A stretch of 34,246 bases of DNA, taken from contig JAYZAS010000024.1 in NCBI GenBank assembly GCA_036339585.1, positions 1-34,246 of the forward strand, given 5' to 3'. Positions 8,672-17,315 of the stretch are shown here, piece by piece (position 1 is the stretch's first letter; every line of letters begins with the position of its first letter). The notes below the pieces were generated by a model, which ran no database searches, had not been told where the DNA came from, and worked only from the letters and a program-made list of their open reading frames with translations. Position numbers and translations under genes: made by a program. Origin of the DNA: Pseudomonadota bacterium. Lineage in GTDB: Bacteria > Pseudomonadota > Alphaproteobacteria > UBA8366.

Positions 8672-8950
8672 ATGAAAAACATAAATGACATTGATGTGAG
8701 GCGCAGGCGTTTGCGTTTCCGGTGCTGGCATCGCGGAACAAAGGAAGCTGATATGCTGCTCGGACGTTTCGCGGATGCACATATTGAAAAAATGGAACCG
8801 GCAGAGCTAGATCAGCTTGAAGTCATTCTTGGGCACAATGACCTAGATCTTTACAATTGGATTTCTGGTAATACCCCATGGCCTGCGAATGTGGTCTGTG
8901 ATTTGACTGAACGTTTAAGCAGATTTTGTGCTGAGGGCGGGCATCGCTAA
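8672..8950 (+). CDS. sdhE: FAD assembly factor SdhE (succinate dehydrogenase assembly factor 2)
   Basis: SdhE helps attach FAD covalently to the succinate dehydrogenase flavoprotein. This 92-residue protein contains the diagnostic RGxxE motif (HRGTKEADMLLG), preceded by a basic RRRRLRFRCWHR stretch and followed by LDQLEVILGHNDLDLYNWISG, which matches the SdhE five-helix fold. ATG 8672 is chosen because homologues start shortly before the basic segment; an in-frame TTG or GTG further upstream would add non-conserved residues. It lies between recG (divergent) and mfd, and its 3' end overlaps the mfd GTG start by 23 nt, which suggests translational coupling. Confidence 0.9.
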   Translation: MKNINDIDVRRRRLRFRCWHRGTKEADMLLGRFADAHIEKMEPAELDQLEVILGHNDLDLYNWISGNTPWPANVVCDLTERLSRFCAEGGHR

Positions 8951-11900
8951 AGCTGTGGCTGCGAAAAAAGAAAGACGGATAGGCGGTGTACCGGAAGGCT
9001 ATGATGCCTTTTTATTATCGCAGTCTGCCTATAAAGCAGCAGCGCCTATCGTGCACGTATGCCGCGATGATGCCCGTCTCGATTTATTGCTGAAAGCTCT
9101 CGCTTTTTTCTCGCCGAATCTTAAGGTAGCAGATTTCCCCGCTTGGGATTGTTTGCCATACGATCGGGTGTCTCCAATCACCGACATCACAGCGCGACGC
9201 CTCACTACTCTGAAAAGTCTCATAAATGAAGCAAATACCCCAAAGATTGTACTTACGACAGTAAGCGCCATCACACAGCGAATACCGCCAAGGTCATTTA
9301 TACAAAATAGCACTATGAGCATTGCGGTTGGGGAGACTGTTGATCGTGACGCATTAGTTCAATTTCTTGTTCGGAATGGTTATCTGCATGCTGAAACGGT
9401 CCGTGAAACAGGCGAGTATGCAATTCGGGGTGGCATAATTGACATTTTTTGCCCAGGTGAACCCGACCCACTTCGGCTTGATTTCTTTGGGGAGCAAGTT
9501 GAATCAATCCGGTGCTTTGATGCTGTTACCCAGCGATCAAAAATGAAACGCGAAAATCTAAACTTGCAGCCAATTAGTGAAGCATCGCTCGATAAGGACA
9601 GTATTGCGCTTTTTCGAGCCCGTTATAGGAATGCTTTCGGTGTTCCTTGCGAAAACGACGTTGTGTATGAGGCGGTGAGCGCAGGCCGGCGTCCACCTGG
9701 GTACGAACATTGGCTTCCATTTTTTCATGAGAAATTAGAAACTCTTTTCGATTACTTACCTAATTCCGCACTATCGTTTGACCATCAATGGGAACATGCT
9801 TTTCAGGAGCGCCAGCAAACAATTAACGACCATTACAATGCCCGTATCGATTTTCTGCCATCTAACCTGAGAGAGGCTACGAATCAACATGACCCTGTCT
9901 ATCGTCCTGTTGAACAAGAGGAAATGTTTCTTAGGCTAGCAGAGTGGGAAGACGCGATAGGGCATAACGAGTGTTATTTTTATTCCCCGTATGAGGAGGG
10001 CGGAGAAACCGCAAAGGCACGGGCGTCGACCGATTTCATTGAAGCAAGGCAGCGTGAAGACATTAACCTTTTTAAAGAGGTTGATAATGTCATCAGGGAT
10101 GTGGGACGCAAAAAGCCAGTCATAATTGCAGCAGCGAGTGTTGGTTCTCGCGATCGATTAGGTAAGCTTATTACAAGTGGTGGCTCAACGGCACTCGTAA
10201 ATGTAGACAGCTGGCCTGATGTTAAGGGAATGCTTAAGCCTAATGAGGCATATATCACAGTTTGGGAAACAACCCACGGATTTAACGCGTCTGAACTTCT
10301 TGTTTTAAGTGAGGAAGATATCCTTGGCGATCGATTAGCCCGTTCTGCTAAGCGTCGTCGGCATGCCAAAGAATATATTTCTGAAGTAGGTTCGATGGAG
10401 TTGGGTGATCTCGTTGTTCACATTGATAACGGTGTCGGGCGGTATGATGGACTAGAAAGTCTTACCGTCGATGGTGCCCCTCATGATTGTGTGCGGTTAA
10501 TTTATGCTGGCGAGGATCGACTTTTCATTCCAGTTGAAAATATCGATACGCTGTCGCGTTACGGTGCAGAAAAATCAAATGCCTTTCTCGACAGGCTCGG
10601 GGCAGTTTCGTGGCAGGCGCGGAGAGCAGCTGTCAAAGAGCGGATCAACGACATGGCAGATAAATTGATGAAGCTAGCGGCTGAACGTACGCTTATCCTA
10701 GCGCCGGCAATGTCGCCGCCGCCCGGCGCCTATGAAGAGTTCTCTGCTCGTTTTGCATGGGATGAGACTGAAGATCAACGAAATGCGATTGAGGATGTGA
10801 TTTCTGATCTAGGGCAAACGCATGCCATGGATCGATTGATATGTGGTGATGTTGGTTTCGGAAAAACAGAAGTTGCTATGCGTGCCGCTTTCGTAGCTGC
10901 ATCAAATGGTTATCAAGTGGCAGTTGTCGTGCCTACCACGCTACTGGCGTTTCAACATCATGAAACCTTTAAACAACGCTTTGCTGGTCTCCCGATAAAT
11001 GTATCACAGCTTTCACGCTTGGTTGGCGCTAAAGAAGCGAAAACCACTAAGGAACAATTAAAAAATGGTGAGATTGATATTGTTGTCGGCACGCATACAC
11101 TTCTGGCGAAGGATGTTGAATTTAATAACATTGGATTACTTGTAGTTGATGAGGAACAACATTTTGGTGTTTCCCAAAAAGAGCGTCTCAAAGATTTGCG
11201 GAGGGGCCTCCATGTTTTAACGCTCACAGCAACGCCTATTCCCCGAACTCTTCAATTAGCCCTTGCTGGGGCACGAGACATGAGCATGATAGCCAGCCCG
11301 CCTGTGGATCGCCTATCTATCCGCTCATTTGTGTTGCCATTTGATCCCGTAGTTATTCGGGAAGCTATCAATAGAGAGCGACATCGTGGGGGGCAGATAT
11401 TCTATGTATGCCCAAGAATTGCAGACATAGAGCGCCTAGAAAAGCGTCTTTCCGAACTCGCGCCAGATGCGAGGGTTGCTATCGCACATGGTCAAATGGC
11501 TCCTCGGGTTTTGGAAGCGGTTATCAATGATTTTAATCAACGCAAGGCCGATATTCTATTATCAACCAATATAATAGAGGCTGGCATCGATATTCCTAAT
11601 GCCAACACAATGTTAGTGCATCGCGCTGATCGATTTGGTCTTTCCCAACTTTATCAATTGAGGGGGCGGATTGGTCGTGGCAAAGCGCGGGCTTACGCAT
11701 ACTTCACGCTGCCCTCAGGACAAATTTTGTCCGGCTCTGCCCAAAAACGCCTTTCTGTGATGCAAACATTGGACACCCTCGGCGCTGGATTTACATTGGC
11801 AAGCCATGACCTAGATATCCGTGGAGCAGGAAATCTCCTTGGCGGTGAACAATCTGGGCATATTAAAGAGGTAGGAGTTGAACTTTATCAACATATGCTG

Positions 11901-12437
11901 GAAGAAGCCGTTGCTGAATTGCAGGAAGAAAAGACGGGTGTGTCTGTACGTAAGGAAGATTGGTCCCCACAAATTTCGTTGGGTGTGGCTGTATTGATCC
12001 CTGATGAATACGTTGCAGATCTAGGCCTGCGATTAGGTTTATACAGAAGACTCTCGAAGATTGGATCCTCGACTGAGATTGAAGCATTTGCATCAGAGTT
12101 GATAGACCGCTTCGGTCCGATACCCAAACCAGTTGAAAATTTGTTGAAGGTCATGGAAATCAAAAACCTTTGTCGCAATGCTGGAGTAGAAAAGGTTGAT
12201 GCCGGCACCGGGGGTGCTTCAGTTGTATTGCGAGAATCCCGATTTGCCAATCCGTTAGCACTGGTCGAATATATTCAGCGGCATCCTACAAATGTAAAGC
12301 TACGGCCCGATCAAAGTCTTGTGTTCCGCTCTGACTGGCCCATGCCTGACCAAAGATTAGATGGTGTAACAAAAATAGCGCGCGAATTGGCCGATCTCGC
12401 TACTAGGGAAGCTGCTGAAAAAACAAATCAGTGTTAG
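8928..12437 (+). CDS. mfd: Transcription-repair coupling factor Mfd
   Basis: Mfd removes RNA polymerase stalled at lesions and recruits UvrA. The 1169-residue protein shows the UvrB-like N-terminal module (about 20-260, with VRETGEYAIRGGIIDIF), the CarD-like polymerase-interacting domain (about 490-560, GDLVVHIDNGVGRYDGLE), a RecG-like translocase with Walker A GDVGFGKT (about 642-649) and DEEQ (about 740), LRGRIGRG (about 912), and the C-terminal TRCF domain (about 1010-1120). The length is normal. The most plausible start is GTG 8928, inside sdhE; a GTG at 8955, after the sdhE stop, is the alternative. Its TAG stop overlaps the stop of the convergent Lin0512 gene by 4 nt. Confidence 0.97.
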   Translation: MLRAGIAKAVAAKKERRIGGVPEGYDAFLLSQSAYKAAAPIVHVCRDDARLDLLLKALAFFSPNLKVADFPAWDCLPYDRVSPITDITARRLTTLKSLINEANTPKIVLTTVSAITQRIPPRSFIQNSTMSIAVGETVDRDALVQFLVRNGYLHAETVRETGEYAIRGGIIDIFCPGEPDPLRLDFFGEQVESIRCFDAVTQRSKMKRENLNLQPISEASLDKDSIALFRARYRNAFGVPCENDVVYEAVSAGRRPPGYEHWLPFFHEKLETLFDYLPNSALSFDHQWEHAFQERQQTINDHYNARIDFLPSNLREATNQHDPVYRPVEQEEMFLRLAEWEDAIGHNECYFYSPYEEGGETAKARASTDFIEARQREDINLFKEVDNVIRDVGRKKPVIIAAASVGSRDRLGKLITSGGSTALVNVDSWPDVKGMLKPNEAYITVWETTHGFNASELLVLSEEDILGDRLARSAKRRRHAKEYISEVGSMELGDLVVHIDNGVGRYDGLESLTVDGAPHDCVRLIYAGEDRLFIPVENIDTLSRYGAEKSNAFLDRLGAVSWQARRAAVKERINDMADKLMKLAAERTLILAPAMSPPPGAYEEFSARFAWDETEDQRNAIEDVISDLGQTHAMDRLICGDVGFGKTEVAMRAAFVAASNGYQVAVVVPTTLLAFQHHETFKQRFAGLPINVSQLSRLVGAKEAKTTKEQLKNGEIDIVVGTHTLLAKDVEFNNIGLLVVDEEQHFGVSQKERLKDLRRGLHVLTLTATPIPRTLQLALAGARDMSMIASPPVDRLSIRSFVLPFDPVVIREAINRERHRGGQIFYVCPRIADIERLEKRLSELAPDARVAIAHGQMAPRVLEAVINDFNQRKADILLSTNIIEAGIDIPNANTMLVHRADRFGLSQLYQLRGRIGRGKARAYAYFTLPSGQILSGSAQKRLSVMQTLDTLGAGFTLASHDLDIRGAGNLLGGEQSGHIKEVGVELYQHMLEEAVAELQEEKTGVSVRKEDWSPQISLGVAVLIPDEYVADLGLRLGLYRRLSKIGSSTEIEAFASELIDRFGPIPKPVENLLKVMEIKNLCRNAGVEKVDAGTGGASVVLRESRFANPLALVEYIQRHPTNVKLRPDQSLVFRSDWPMPDQRLDGVTKIARELADLATREAAEKTNQC

Positions 12438-12775
12438 GGAAGATCCAAACGGACATCAATTGCAGCACTTGCAATTACTGCAGGGTCATCTCGCTCATCA
12501 TCGGGAACATCCAAGCCGCCGAGAACTGCTGAGACTGTCACACTACCAACTGGTAGTATTTTCTTAACAGCGTTTGTGTCAACTTGATCTGGCTTCTGAA
12601 CGCCAATTGTAACGTCTACTTTCACATCATTTTTGTTGATGTTAAGCGTTCGTATCATTGTTAGAGAGCTATGATGAAGGGCATCCTCAACTGCGCGTAT
12701 GGCGGCCTTGGTATAATCGCAGCCATGTAAGTCATTGCCAGAACCCATTTCTAATATTACTCGTTTCAAGGGCAT
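12434..12775 (-). CDS. Lin0512 family protein, copy 2
   Basis: A protein of 113 residues resembling the Lin0512 family of unknown function: an N-terminal KRVILEMGSGNDLHG strand-loop, then DYTKAAIRAVEDALHHSSL and a DVTIGVQKPDQVD segment. It aligns almost without gaps to the gene just upstream (12787-13128), so the pair is a tandem duplication. GAGGAC stands 6 nt before the ATG, and only 11 nt separate the two genes, so they form an operon reading leftward. The TAA stop overlaps the mfd TAG stop tail to tail. The fold suggests a small alpha/beta protein that probably pairs with its paralogue, but no activity is known to me. Confidence 0.8.
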   Translation of the reverse strand: MPLKRVILEMGSGNDLHGCDYTKAAIRAVEDALHHSSLTMIRTLNINKNDVKVDVTIGVQKPDQVDTNAVKKILPVGSVTVSAVLGGLDVPDDERDDPAVIASAAIDVRLDLP

Positions 12776-12786
12776 GTATCCGTCCT

Positions 12787-13128
12787 CTAAGCTAGGTCTA
12801 AGTGCACAACTGCGGCTGCATGTGCGATAAGCGTGTTATCGTCACTGTCATCCTTGGGAATCTTTAACCCTCCTTCAACCACATTTATCGATCCAGTACC
12901 GTGAGGGAGAACAGCTAATACTTCGTCTTTGTCAACGCTGTCAGGGTCTGGCACTCCGATAGTAACTTCGGTGATCATTGAGTCAGTATCCATATTAAGC
13001 GCTTTCGCAATGCTAAGTGAGTTATGCCAAAGAGCATCGCGTAATGCGCGCACTGCTGCTTTTGTTGGGTCACTGCCTCTAATATCAGTGCCCATTCCAA
13101 TCTCTAGCACAACACGTTTCATTGTCAT
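12787..13128 (-). CDS. Lin0512 family protein, copy 1
   Basis: First gene of the two-gene Lin0512 operon, 113 residues. It shares the pattern of the second copy: KRVVLEIGMGTDIRG, then DPTKAAVRALRDALWHNSL, a VTIGVPDPDSVD segment, an internal LPHGTGSINVVEGGLKIP, and a C-terminal HAAAVVHLDLA. The GxGxDxxGxDxTKAAxRA core is retained in both copies, so both are probably functional. GGAG lies 9 nt upstream of ATG 13126-13128; a second ATG two codons later is equally placed. The function is unknown. It is divergent from the acyl-CoA synthetase operon, with a 216-nt shared upstream region. Confidence 0.8.
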   Translation of the reverse strand: MTMKRVVLEIGMGTDIRGSDPTKAAVRALRDALWHNSLSIAKALNMDTDSMITEVTIGVPDPDSVDKDEVLAVLPHGTGSINVVEGGLKIPKDDSDDNTLIAHAAAVVHLDLA

Positions 13129-13228
13129 GGAAGGTTTCTCCTAATTAATAGTGACACAATACAGATCTTATTTCTAACCCGTGCCCGCTGCGATGGATAG
13201 TTAGATGCTAAAGCGTAATAACTCTGCT

Positions 13229-13312
13229 AACCTACTTTTGGATTTACCGGAAACCTATTTTTGGTCCTGAAAATGCAGTTATGATAACTTTGGTGATGAA
13301 TAATTAAAGTTA
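13229..13312. promoter_or_regulatory. Candidate operator region: direct repeat plus inverted repeat
   Basis: Direct repeat AACCTACTTTTGG (13229-13241) and AACCTATTTTTGG (13252-13264) differ at one base and lie 23 bp apart, about two helical turns. Downstream is the inverted repeat TAACTTT (13285-13291) / AAAGTTA (13306-13312). Both are in the region shared by the divergent Lin0512 and acyl-CoA synthetase genes. Binding by a regulator is inference. Confidence 0.35.
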
Positions 13313-13344
13313 GATTCTTAGTCTGGCTACTTTGAGAAAGATAC

Positions 13345-14982
13345 ATGGTGAGTGTCATTTCTAAATATGATGAAAACCTTGGCAAATGTCCGGCGAATTA
13401 CCAATCACTCACGCCGATCAGTTTTCTGGAGAGGTGTTCTCTAGCCTGTCCTAATAAAATCGCTGTTATCGATGGCGCTACAAGTTTTGATTATAAGCAA
13501 TTTTTTGTGCGTTGTAAGCGGCTTGGTTCTGCGTTGCGAAAATACGGCGTCGGAAAAGGTGATACAGTCTCGGTAATGGCGCCTAATGTGCCAGCACTTC
13601 TTGAGGCCCATTACGGTGTCCCAATGATTGGCGCCGTAATCAATGCGATGAATACTCGATTAGATGCAGATGCCATTGCCTTTATTCTCGCTCATGCCGA
13701 GACAAAAGTCCTACTAACTGATCGCGCCTTTTCAACAGTTATGGAGGTTGCTCTCCAAAAAGTTGATCATCAAATAATGGTTGTTGATATAGATCATCCT
13801 CAAATTATAGACGGAAAGTCACTCGGTAACATTGATTATGAAGGTCTCCTCGACGAGGGAGATCCGCACTTCAAATGGCATAGGCCTGATGATGAATGGG
13901 ATGCAATCGCTCTTAATTATACATCCGGAACGACAGGAGACCCGAAGGGTGTGGTATACCACCACCGAGGTGCCTACTTAAATGCGATGGGTTCGTCTTC
14001 TGCATTTGGTTTTACTTCGGACACCACATACCTCTGGACCCTTCCTATGTTCCATTGCAATGGTTGGTGCAATACATGGGGAATTAGCGTTGTGGGTGGC
14101 ACGCATGTGTGCCTACGTACAGTTGATCCTTCAGAAATTTTTAATCTTATAAGAAAGCATCGTGTTACCCATCTAGCGGGTGCGCCAGTCGTCCTCAATA
14201 TGCTGATACATGCACCAAAAGAAGTAAAAGATGAATTTATTCACGGACCGATAGAGATAGCCACTGGCGGCGCCGCCCCTCCAAGCTCTGTTCTTTCGGG
14301 TATGCAAGAGATGGGTTTCAATGTGCGTCATCTATATGGATTGACCGAGAGTTATGGACCTTCGACTGTATGCGATTGGCAGCCTGAATGGGATGCCTTA
14401 GAATTTGACGCGCAGGTTGCTAAGGTTGCGCGTCAAGGGGTCCGGACGATAAGCATGGAGGATCAAAGGGTGGTGGATCTTGATACGCAAAAAGATGTTC
14501 CCTTTGATGCTGAAACTGTTGGCGAGATAGTCCTGAGAAGTAATACCATCATGAAAGGATATTTAAAGAATGCACATGCCACAAAAACGGCACTGAAGGG
14601 GGGCTGGTTCCATACGGGTGATCTCGCAGTTGTCCACCCAGATGGCTATGTAGAGATTAAGGATAGGGCAAAGGACATAATTATTTCCGGTGGAGAAAAT
14701 ATTTCCAGTCTCGAAGTTGAAGAAGTTCTTTATCGCCATCCCTTAATAATGGAGGCCGCAGTTGTCGCAGTATCCCATGATAAATGGGGTGAAACACCCT
14801 GCGCTTTTGTAACCTTGGTAGGGGATGCAGGTTGTATTACCGAGGAGGAGATCATTTTGTATTGCCGAGAAAACATGGCTAATTTTAAAGTACCCTCTCG
14901 GATTGTGTTTGGCGAGCTTCCTAAGACATCGACCGGTAAAATTCAAAAGTTTGCGCTTCGCGAACTAGCAAAAAAGGGGTGA
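13345..14982 (+). CDS. Acyl-CoA synthetase (AMP-forming; DmdB/LvaE-like)
   Basis: A 545-residue member of the ANL superfamily. It adenylates a carboxylic acid and passes the acyl group to CoA. The signature NYTSGTTGDPKGVVYHHRGA is near residues 193-212. LYGLTESYG supplies the A5 motif, GWFHTGDLAVVHPDGYVEIKDRAKD the A7/A8 hinge, and PKTSTGKIQKFALRELA the catalytic C-terminal Lys region. Insertions such as WDALEFDAQVAKVARQG resemble the subgroup that includes DmdB (3-methylmercaptopropionyl-CoA ligase) and medium-chain ligases, so the substrate cannot be fixed from sequence. ATG 13345 follows GAGAAAG at good spacing. It is the first gene of a six-gene operon with SDR, NIPSNAP, ACAD, kinase and DUF6285, which points to activation of a keto or hydroxy acid. 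Confidence 0.9.
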   Translation: MVSVISKYDENLGKCPANYQSLTPISFLERCSLACPNKIAVIDGATSFDYKQFFVRCKRLGSALRKYGVGKGDTVSVMAPNVPALLEAHYGVPMIGAVINAMNTRLDADAIAFILAHAETKVLLTDRAFSTVMEVALQKVDHQIMVVDIDHPQIIDGKSLGNIDYEGLLDEGDPHFKWHRPDDEWDAIALNYTSGTTGDPKGVVYHHRGAYLNAMGSSSAFGFTSDTTYLWTLPMFHCNGWCNTWGISVVGGTHVCLRTVDPSEIFNLIRKHRVTHLAGAPVVLNMLIHAPKEVKDEFIHGPIEIATGGAAPPSSVLSGMQEMGFNVRHLYGLTESYGPSTVCDWQPEWDALEFDAQVAKVARQGVRTISMEDQRVVDLDTQKDVPFDAETVGEIVLRSNTIMKGYLKNAHATKTALKGGWFHTGDLAVVHPDGYVEIKDRAKDIIISGGENISSLEVEEVLYRHPLIMEAAVVAVSHDKWGETPCAFVTLVGDAGCITEEEIILYCRENMANFKVPSRIVFGELPKTSTGKIQKFALRELAKKG

Positions 14983-14985
14983 TTT

Positions 14986-15732
14986 GTGGGAATGCTTGAC
15001 GGAAAGACTGCGCTTGTCACCGGGGGTTCTGGAAGGCTGGGTGCTTATTTTGCGCGTTTGTTGGCTGGTGAGGGTGCGAAAGTAGCAGTTGGTGCAAGGC
15101 GACTAGACAGGCTTGAGAATTTGGCAACTGAAGTTCAGGGTTTAGTGCCGATTAAAATGGATGTGACTGACGTTAATAGTGTTGAGAAGGGTATCCTCGA
15201 AGCTGATAGTAAACTAGGCGGTATATCAATCTTGATCAATAATTCGGGAGTGGCAAACTCAAGCGCTGCACTTGGGGTTGATGAGGAAGAATGGGATACC
15301 GTTTTGGATACAAATTTAAAAGGTGCGTGGTTGGTAGCAAAATCGGTAGCCGAGCGAATGATACATAGCGGTAATGGTGGCTCCATCGTGAACATAGCTT
15401 CTGTGCTTGCTTTTAAAGTGCAAAAAGGCACGATGCCTTACGGTGTTTCGAAAGCGGCATTGGTTCAGCTGACGCGTTCGCTCGCTGCCGAATGGGCGCG
15501 GTATGGTATCCGTGTAAATGCCATAGCGCCCGGATACATTGAGACTGACATCAATAGAAATTATTTACAATCAAATGCAGGTCGAGCCATGTTGAAATCT
15601 ATTCCCCAAAGGCGTTTTGGTGAGCCAGAAGATCTTGGTGGCATAGTTGTGCTTTTAGCTGGTGATGCATCTGCCTACATTACGGGGGCTTTGGTTCCGG
15701 TAGACGGTGGGCACACTCTTATGCTCGCCTGA
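14986..15732 (+). CDS. Short-chain dehydrogenase/reductase (LvaD-like position)
   Basis: A classical SDR of 248 residues. The nucleotide-binding TGGSGRLGAYFA replaces the common GIG by RLG. It also has NNSG, the catalytic Ser in NIASVLA, Tyr/Lys in YGVSKAA (about 152-156), and the C-terminal YITGALVPVDGG. Enzymes of this type interconvert keto and hydroxy groups using NAD(P)H. The gene starts at GTG 14986, 3 nt after the synthetase stop, or at ATG 14992, so it is tightly coupled to the synthetase. In the context of the downstream ACAD/kinase pair it may reduce a 4-ketoacyl-CoA to the 4-hydroxy form, or act on 3-hydroxyacyl-CoA; this is inference from the lva operon. Confidence 0.88.
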   Translation: MGMLDGKTALVTGGSGRLGAYFARLLAGEGAKVAVGARRLDRLENLATEVQGLVPIKMDVTDVNSVEKGILEADSKLGGISILINNSGVANSSAALGVDEEEWDTVLDTNLKGAWLVAKSVAERMIHSGNGGSIVNIASVLAFKVQKGTMPYGVSKAALVQLTRSLAAEWARYGIRVNAIAPGYIETDINRNYLQSNAGRAMLKSIPQRRFGEPEDLGGIVVLLAGDASAYITGALVPVDGGHTLMLA

Positions 15733-15774
15733 ATAAACATCTCTCTCAATCATTGAAAAATCGGAGATAAAAAA

Positions 15775-16104
15775 ATGATCATTGAGAAGCGGACCTATAG
15801 TCTACGTTCTGGCGGTGTGGCGCAATATATGGAAATTTATAAAAAATACGGTCTACAGGTTCAAACCAGGACACTAGGCGGTCTTGTTGGGTGGTTTTAC
15901 CCTGAGGTTGGAGAGCTAAACCAAATAGTGCACATGTGGGCTTACAAAAGTCTTTCTGAAAGAACACGCAGACGTGCAAAATTACACAGAACAAAAGAAT
16001 GGCAAACCTATCTTGCTAAGCAACGAGAGGCGGAACTCATTGTTAAACAAGAAAGCCAAATTCTTACGCCCGCGCCATGGTCTCCTGTTCCTAAAATAAA
16101 ATGA
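15775..16104 (+). CDS. NIPSNAP family protein
   Basis: A 109-residue single-domain protein of the dimeric ferredoxin-like NIPSNAP family. It opens with MIIEKRTYSLRSGGVAQYME and contains GLVGWFYPEVGELNQIVHMW and an Arg-rich ERTRRRAKLHR helix, the usual order for the family. NIPSNAP proteins are widespread beside catabolic genes but have no well-defined reaction. GGAG lies 9 nt before the ATG. It sits between the SDR (42-nt gap) and the acyl-CoA dehydrogenase (14-nt gap), so it belongs to the operon. It could be an accessory isomerase-like or binding protein for the CoA intermediates, but this is a guess. Confidence 0.85.
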   Translation: MIIEKRTYSLRSGGVAQYMEIYKKYGLQVQTRTLGGLVGWFYPEVGELNQIVHMWAYKSLSERTRRRAKLHRTKEWQTYLAKQREAELIVKQESQILTPAPWSPVPKIK

Positions 16105-16118
16105 TAAGGTAATGAAAA

Positions 16119-17315
16119 ATGGATTTTAACCTTACGGAACGGTCAGAGGCATCACGAGCGCGGATACGTAAAATCGTAGATGACCATATTATTCCGCTTG
16201 AGAGTGAACGAACTAATTTCGACGAGCACGAAAATATAGCATCAGCACCCCTTGAAAAACTGAAAGAGCTAACGAAAAAAAACGGTTTATGGTCCTTGTC
16301 CCTTCCCGAAAAATGGGGAGGGCGGGGGTTTTCCATGACTGAGATAGCCTCGTGTTACGAAGAAATGAATCGTTCGATCTTTGGTCCTGTTTGTTTCAAT
16401 GCTTCTGCGCCTGATGATGGGAATATGCGAGTATTGTCTCAAGTGGCTCGCCTCGATCAGCAGGAAAAGTGGCTGCCCGCCATTGCAGAGGGGAAAGTGC
16501 GCTCTTCTTTCATAATGACAGAGCCTCATCCTGGTTCTGGGTCAGACCCGTCGATGATGAGAACTCGAGCTGAGAGAAAGGGAGACAAATGGATAGTCAA
16601 TGGTCACAAATGGTACATCACTGGTGCCGGAGTTGCTGAACATTTTATCCTTATCGCTCGGACATCACAGGATGCGCGTAAAGGGTTGTCTGCCTTCTTG
16701 TTTCACCGCGACACACCAGGATGGAGGATTGAAAGGCGCATTCCGATCATGGGGCCAGAAGAACATGGGGGACATTGCGAGATTTTTTTCGAAGATATGG
16801 AAATTCCGGACGAGGATCGACTAATGGATGTTGGGGACGGACTTAAATTAACCCAAATAAGACTGGGTCCGGCTCGATTGACCCATTGCATGCGATGGCT
16901 GGGTCTTGCAAGGCGTGCATTAGAAATTGCCACTGAGTACGTGGGCAAGCGTGAGGGGTTTGGTATCAAGCTTGCTGATAGAGAAAGTGTTCAATGGCTG
17001 CTTGGCGAAGCGGCAATGGAAATTCAGATTGGTCGGATGCTTGTTATGCATGCGGCATGGAAGTTAGATCAGGGAGACTTCGCTCGCAAGGAAATATCAA
17101 TGGCGAAAATACAAGTTGCTGATACCCTTCATAAAGCTGTGGATACGGCCATACAGCTCAATGGAGCACGAGGTTATTCGAAGGACACGGTACTTGAATG
17201 GATTTACCGCTATGCTCGCCAAGCAAGATTAGTTGATGGAGCTTCTGAAGTTCACAAAATGGTGCTTGCGAAAAATCTTTACGCCGATGGGGCGGACTTT
17301 TGGCATTGGGGTTAG
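16119..17315 (+). CDS. ACAD10/11-like acyl-CoA dehydrogenase family protein (LvaC-like)
   Basis: A 398-residue acyl-CoA dehydrogenase fold: N-terminal helical domain, FAD/substrate-binding middle with FIMTEPHPGSGSDPSMM and KWYITGAG, and C-terminal helical bundle with QLNGARGYSKDTVLEWIY. Where ordinary dehydrogenases carry the catalytic Glu of YEGT, this protein has VDGASEVHK, with Asp at about residue 373. This matches the ACAD10/11 and LvaC group, which removes phosphate from 4-phosphoacyl-CoA rather than doing simple dehydrogenation. An APH kinase gene overlaps its 3' end by 16 nt, mirroring the APH-ACAD fusion of animal ACAD10/11. AAGGT precedes the ATG. A plain dehydrogenase is the alternative. 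Confidence 0.85.
   Translation: MDFNLTERSEASRARIRKIVDDHIIPLESERTNFDEHENIASAPLEKLKELTKKNGLWSLSLPEKWGGRGFSMTEIASCYEEMNRSIFGPVCFNASAPDDGNMRVLSQVARLDQQEKWLPAIAEGKVRSSFIMTEPHPGSGSDPSMMRTRAERKGDKWIVNGHKWYITGAGVAEHFILIARTSQDARKGLSAFLFHRDTPGWRIERRIPIMGPEEHGGHCEIFFEDMEIPDEDRLMDVGDGLKLTQIRLGPARLTHCMRWLGLARRALEIATEYVGKREGFGIKLADRESVQWLLGEAAMEIQIGRMLVMHAAWKLDQGDFARKEISMAKIQVADTLHKAVDTAIQLNGARGYSKDTVLEWIYRYARQARLVDGASEVHKMVLAKNLYADGADFWHWG

Noticed and set aside
13345-14982. Assigning the synthetase as DmdB of the DMSP demethylation pathway
   Set aside because: The sequence resembles the DmdB subgroup, but no dmdA or dmdD is in the window and the operon partners point to 4-hydroxy acid chemistry.
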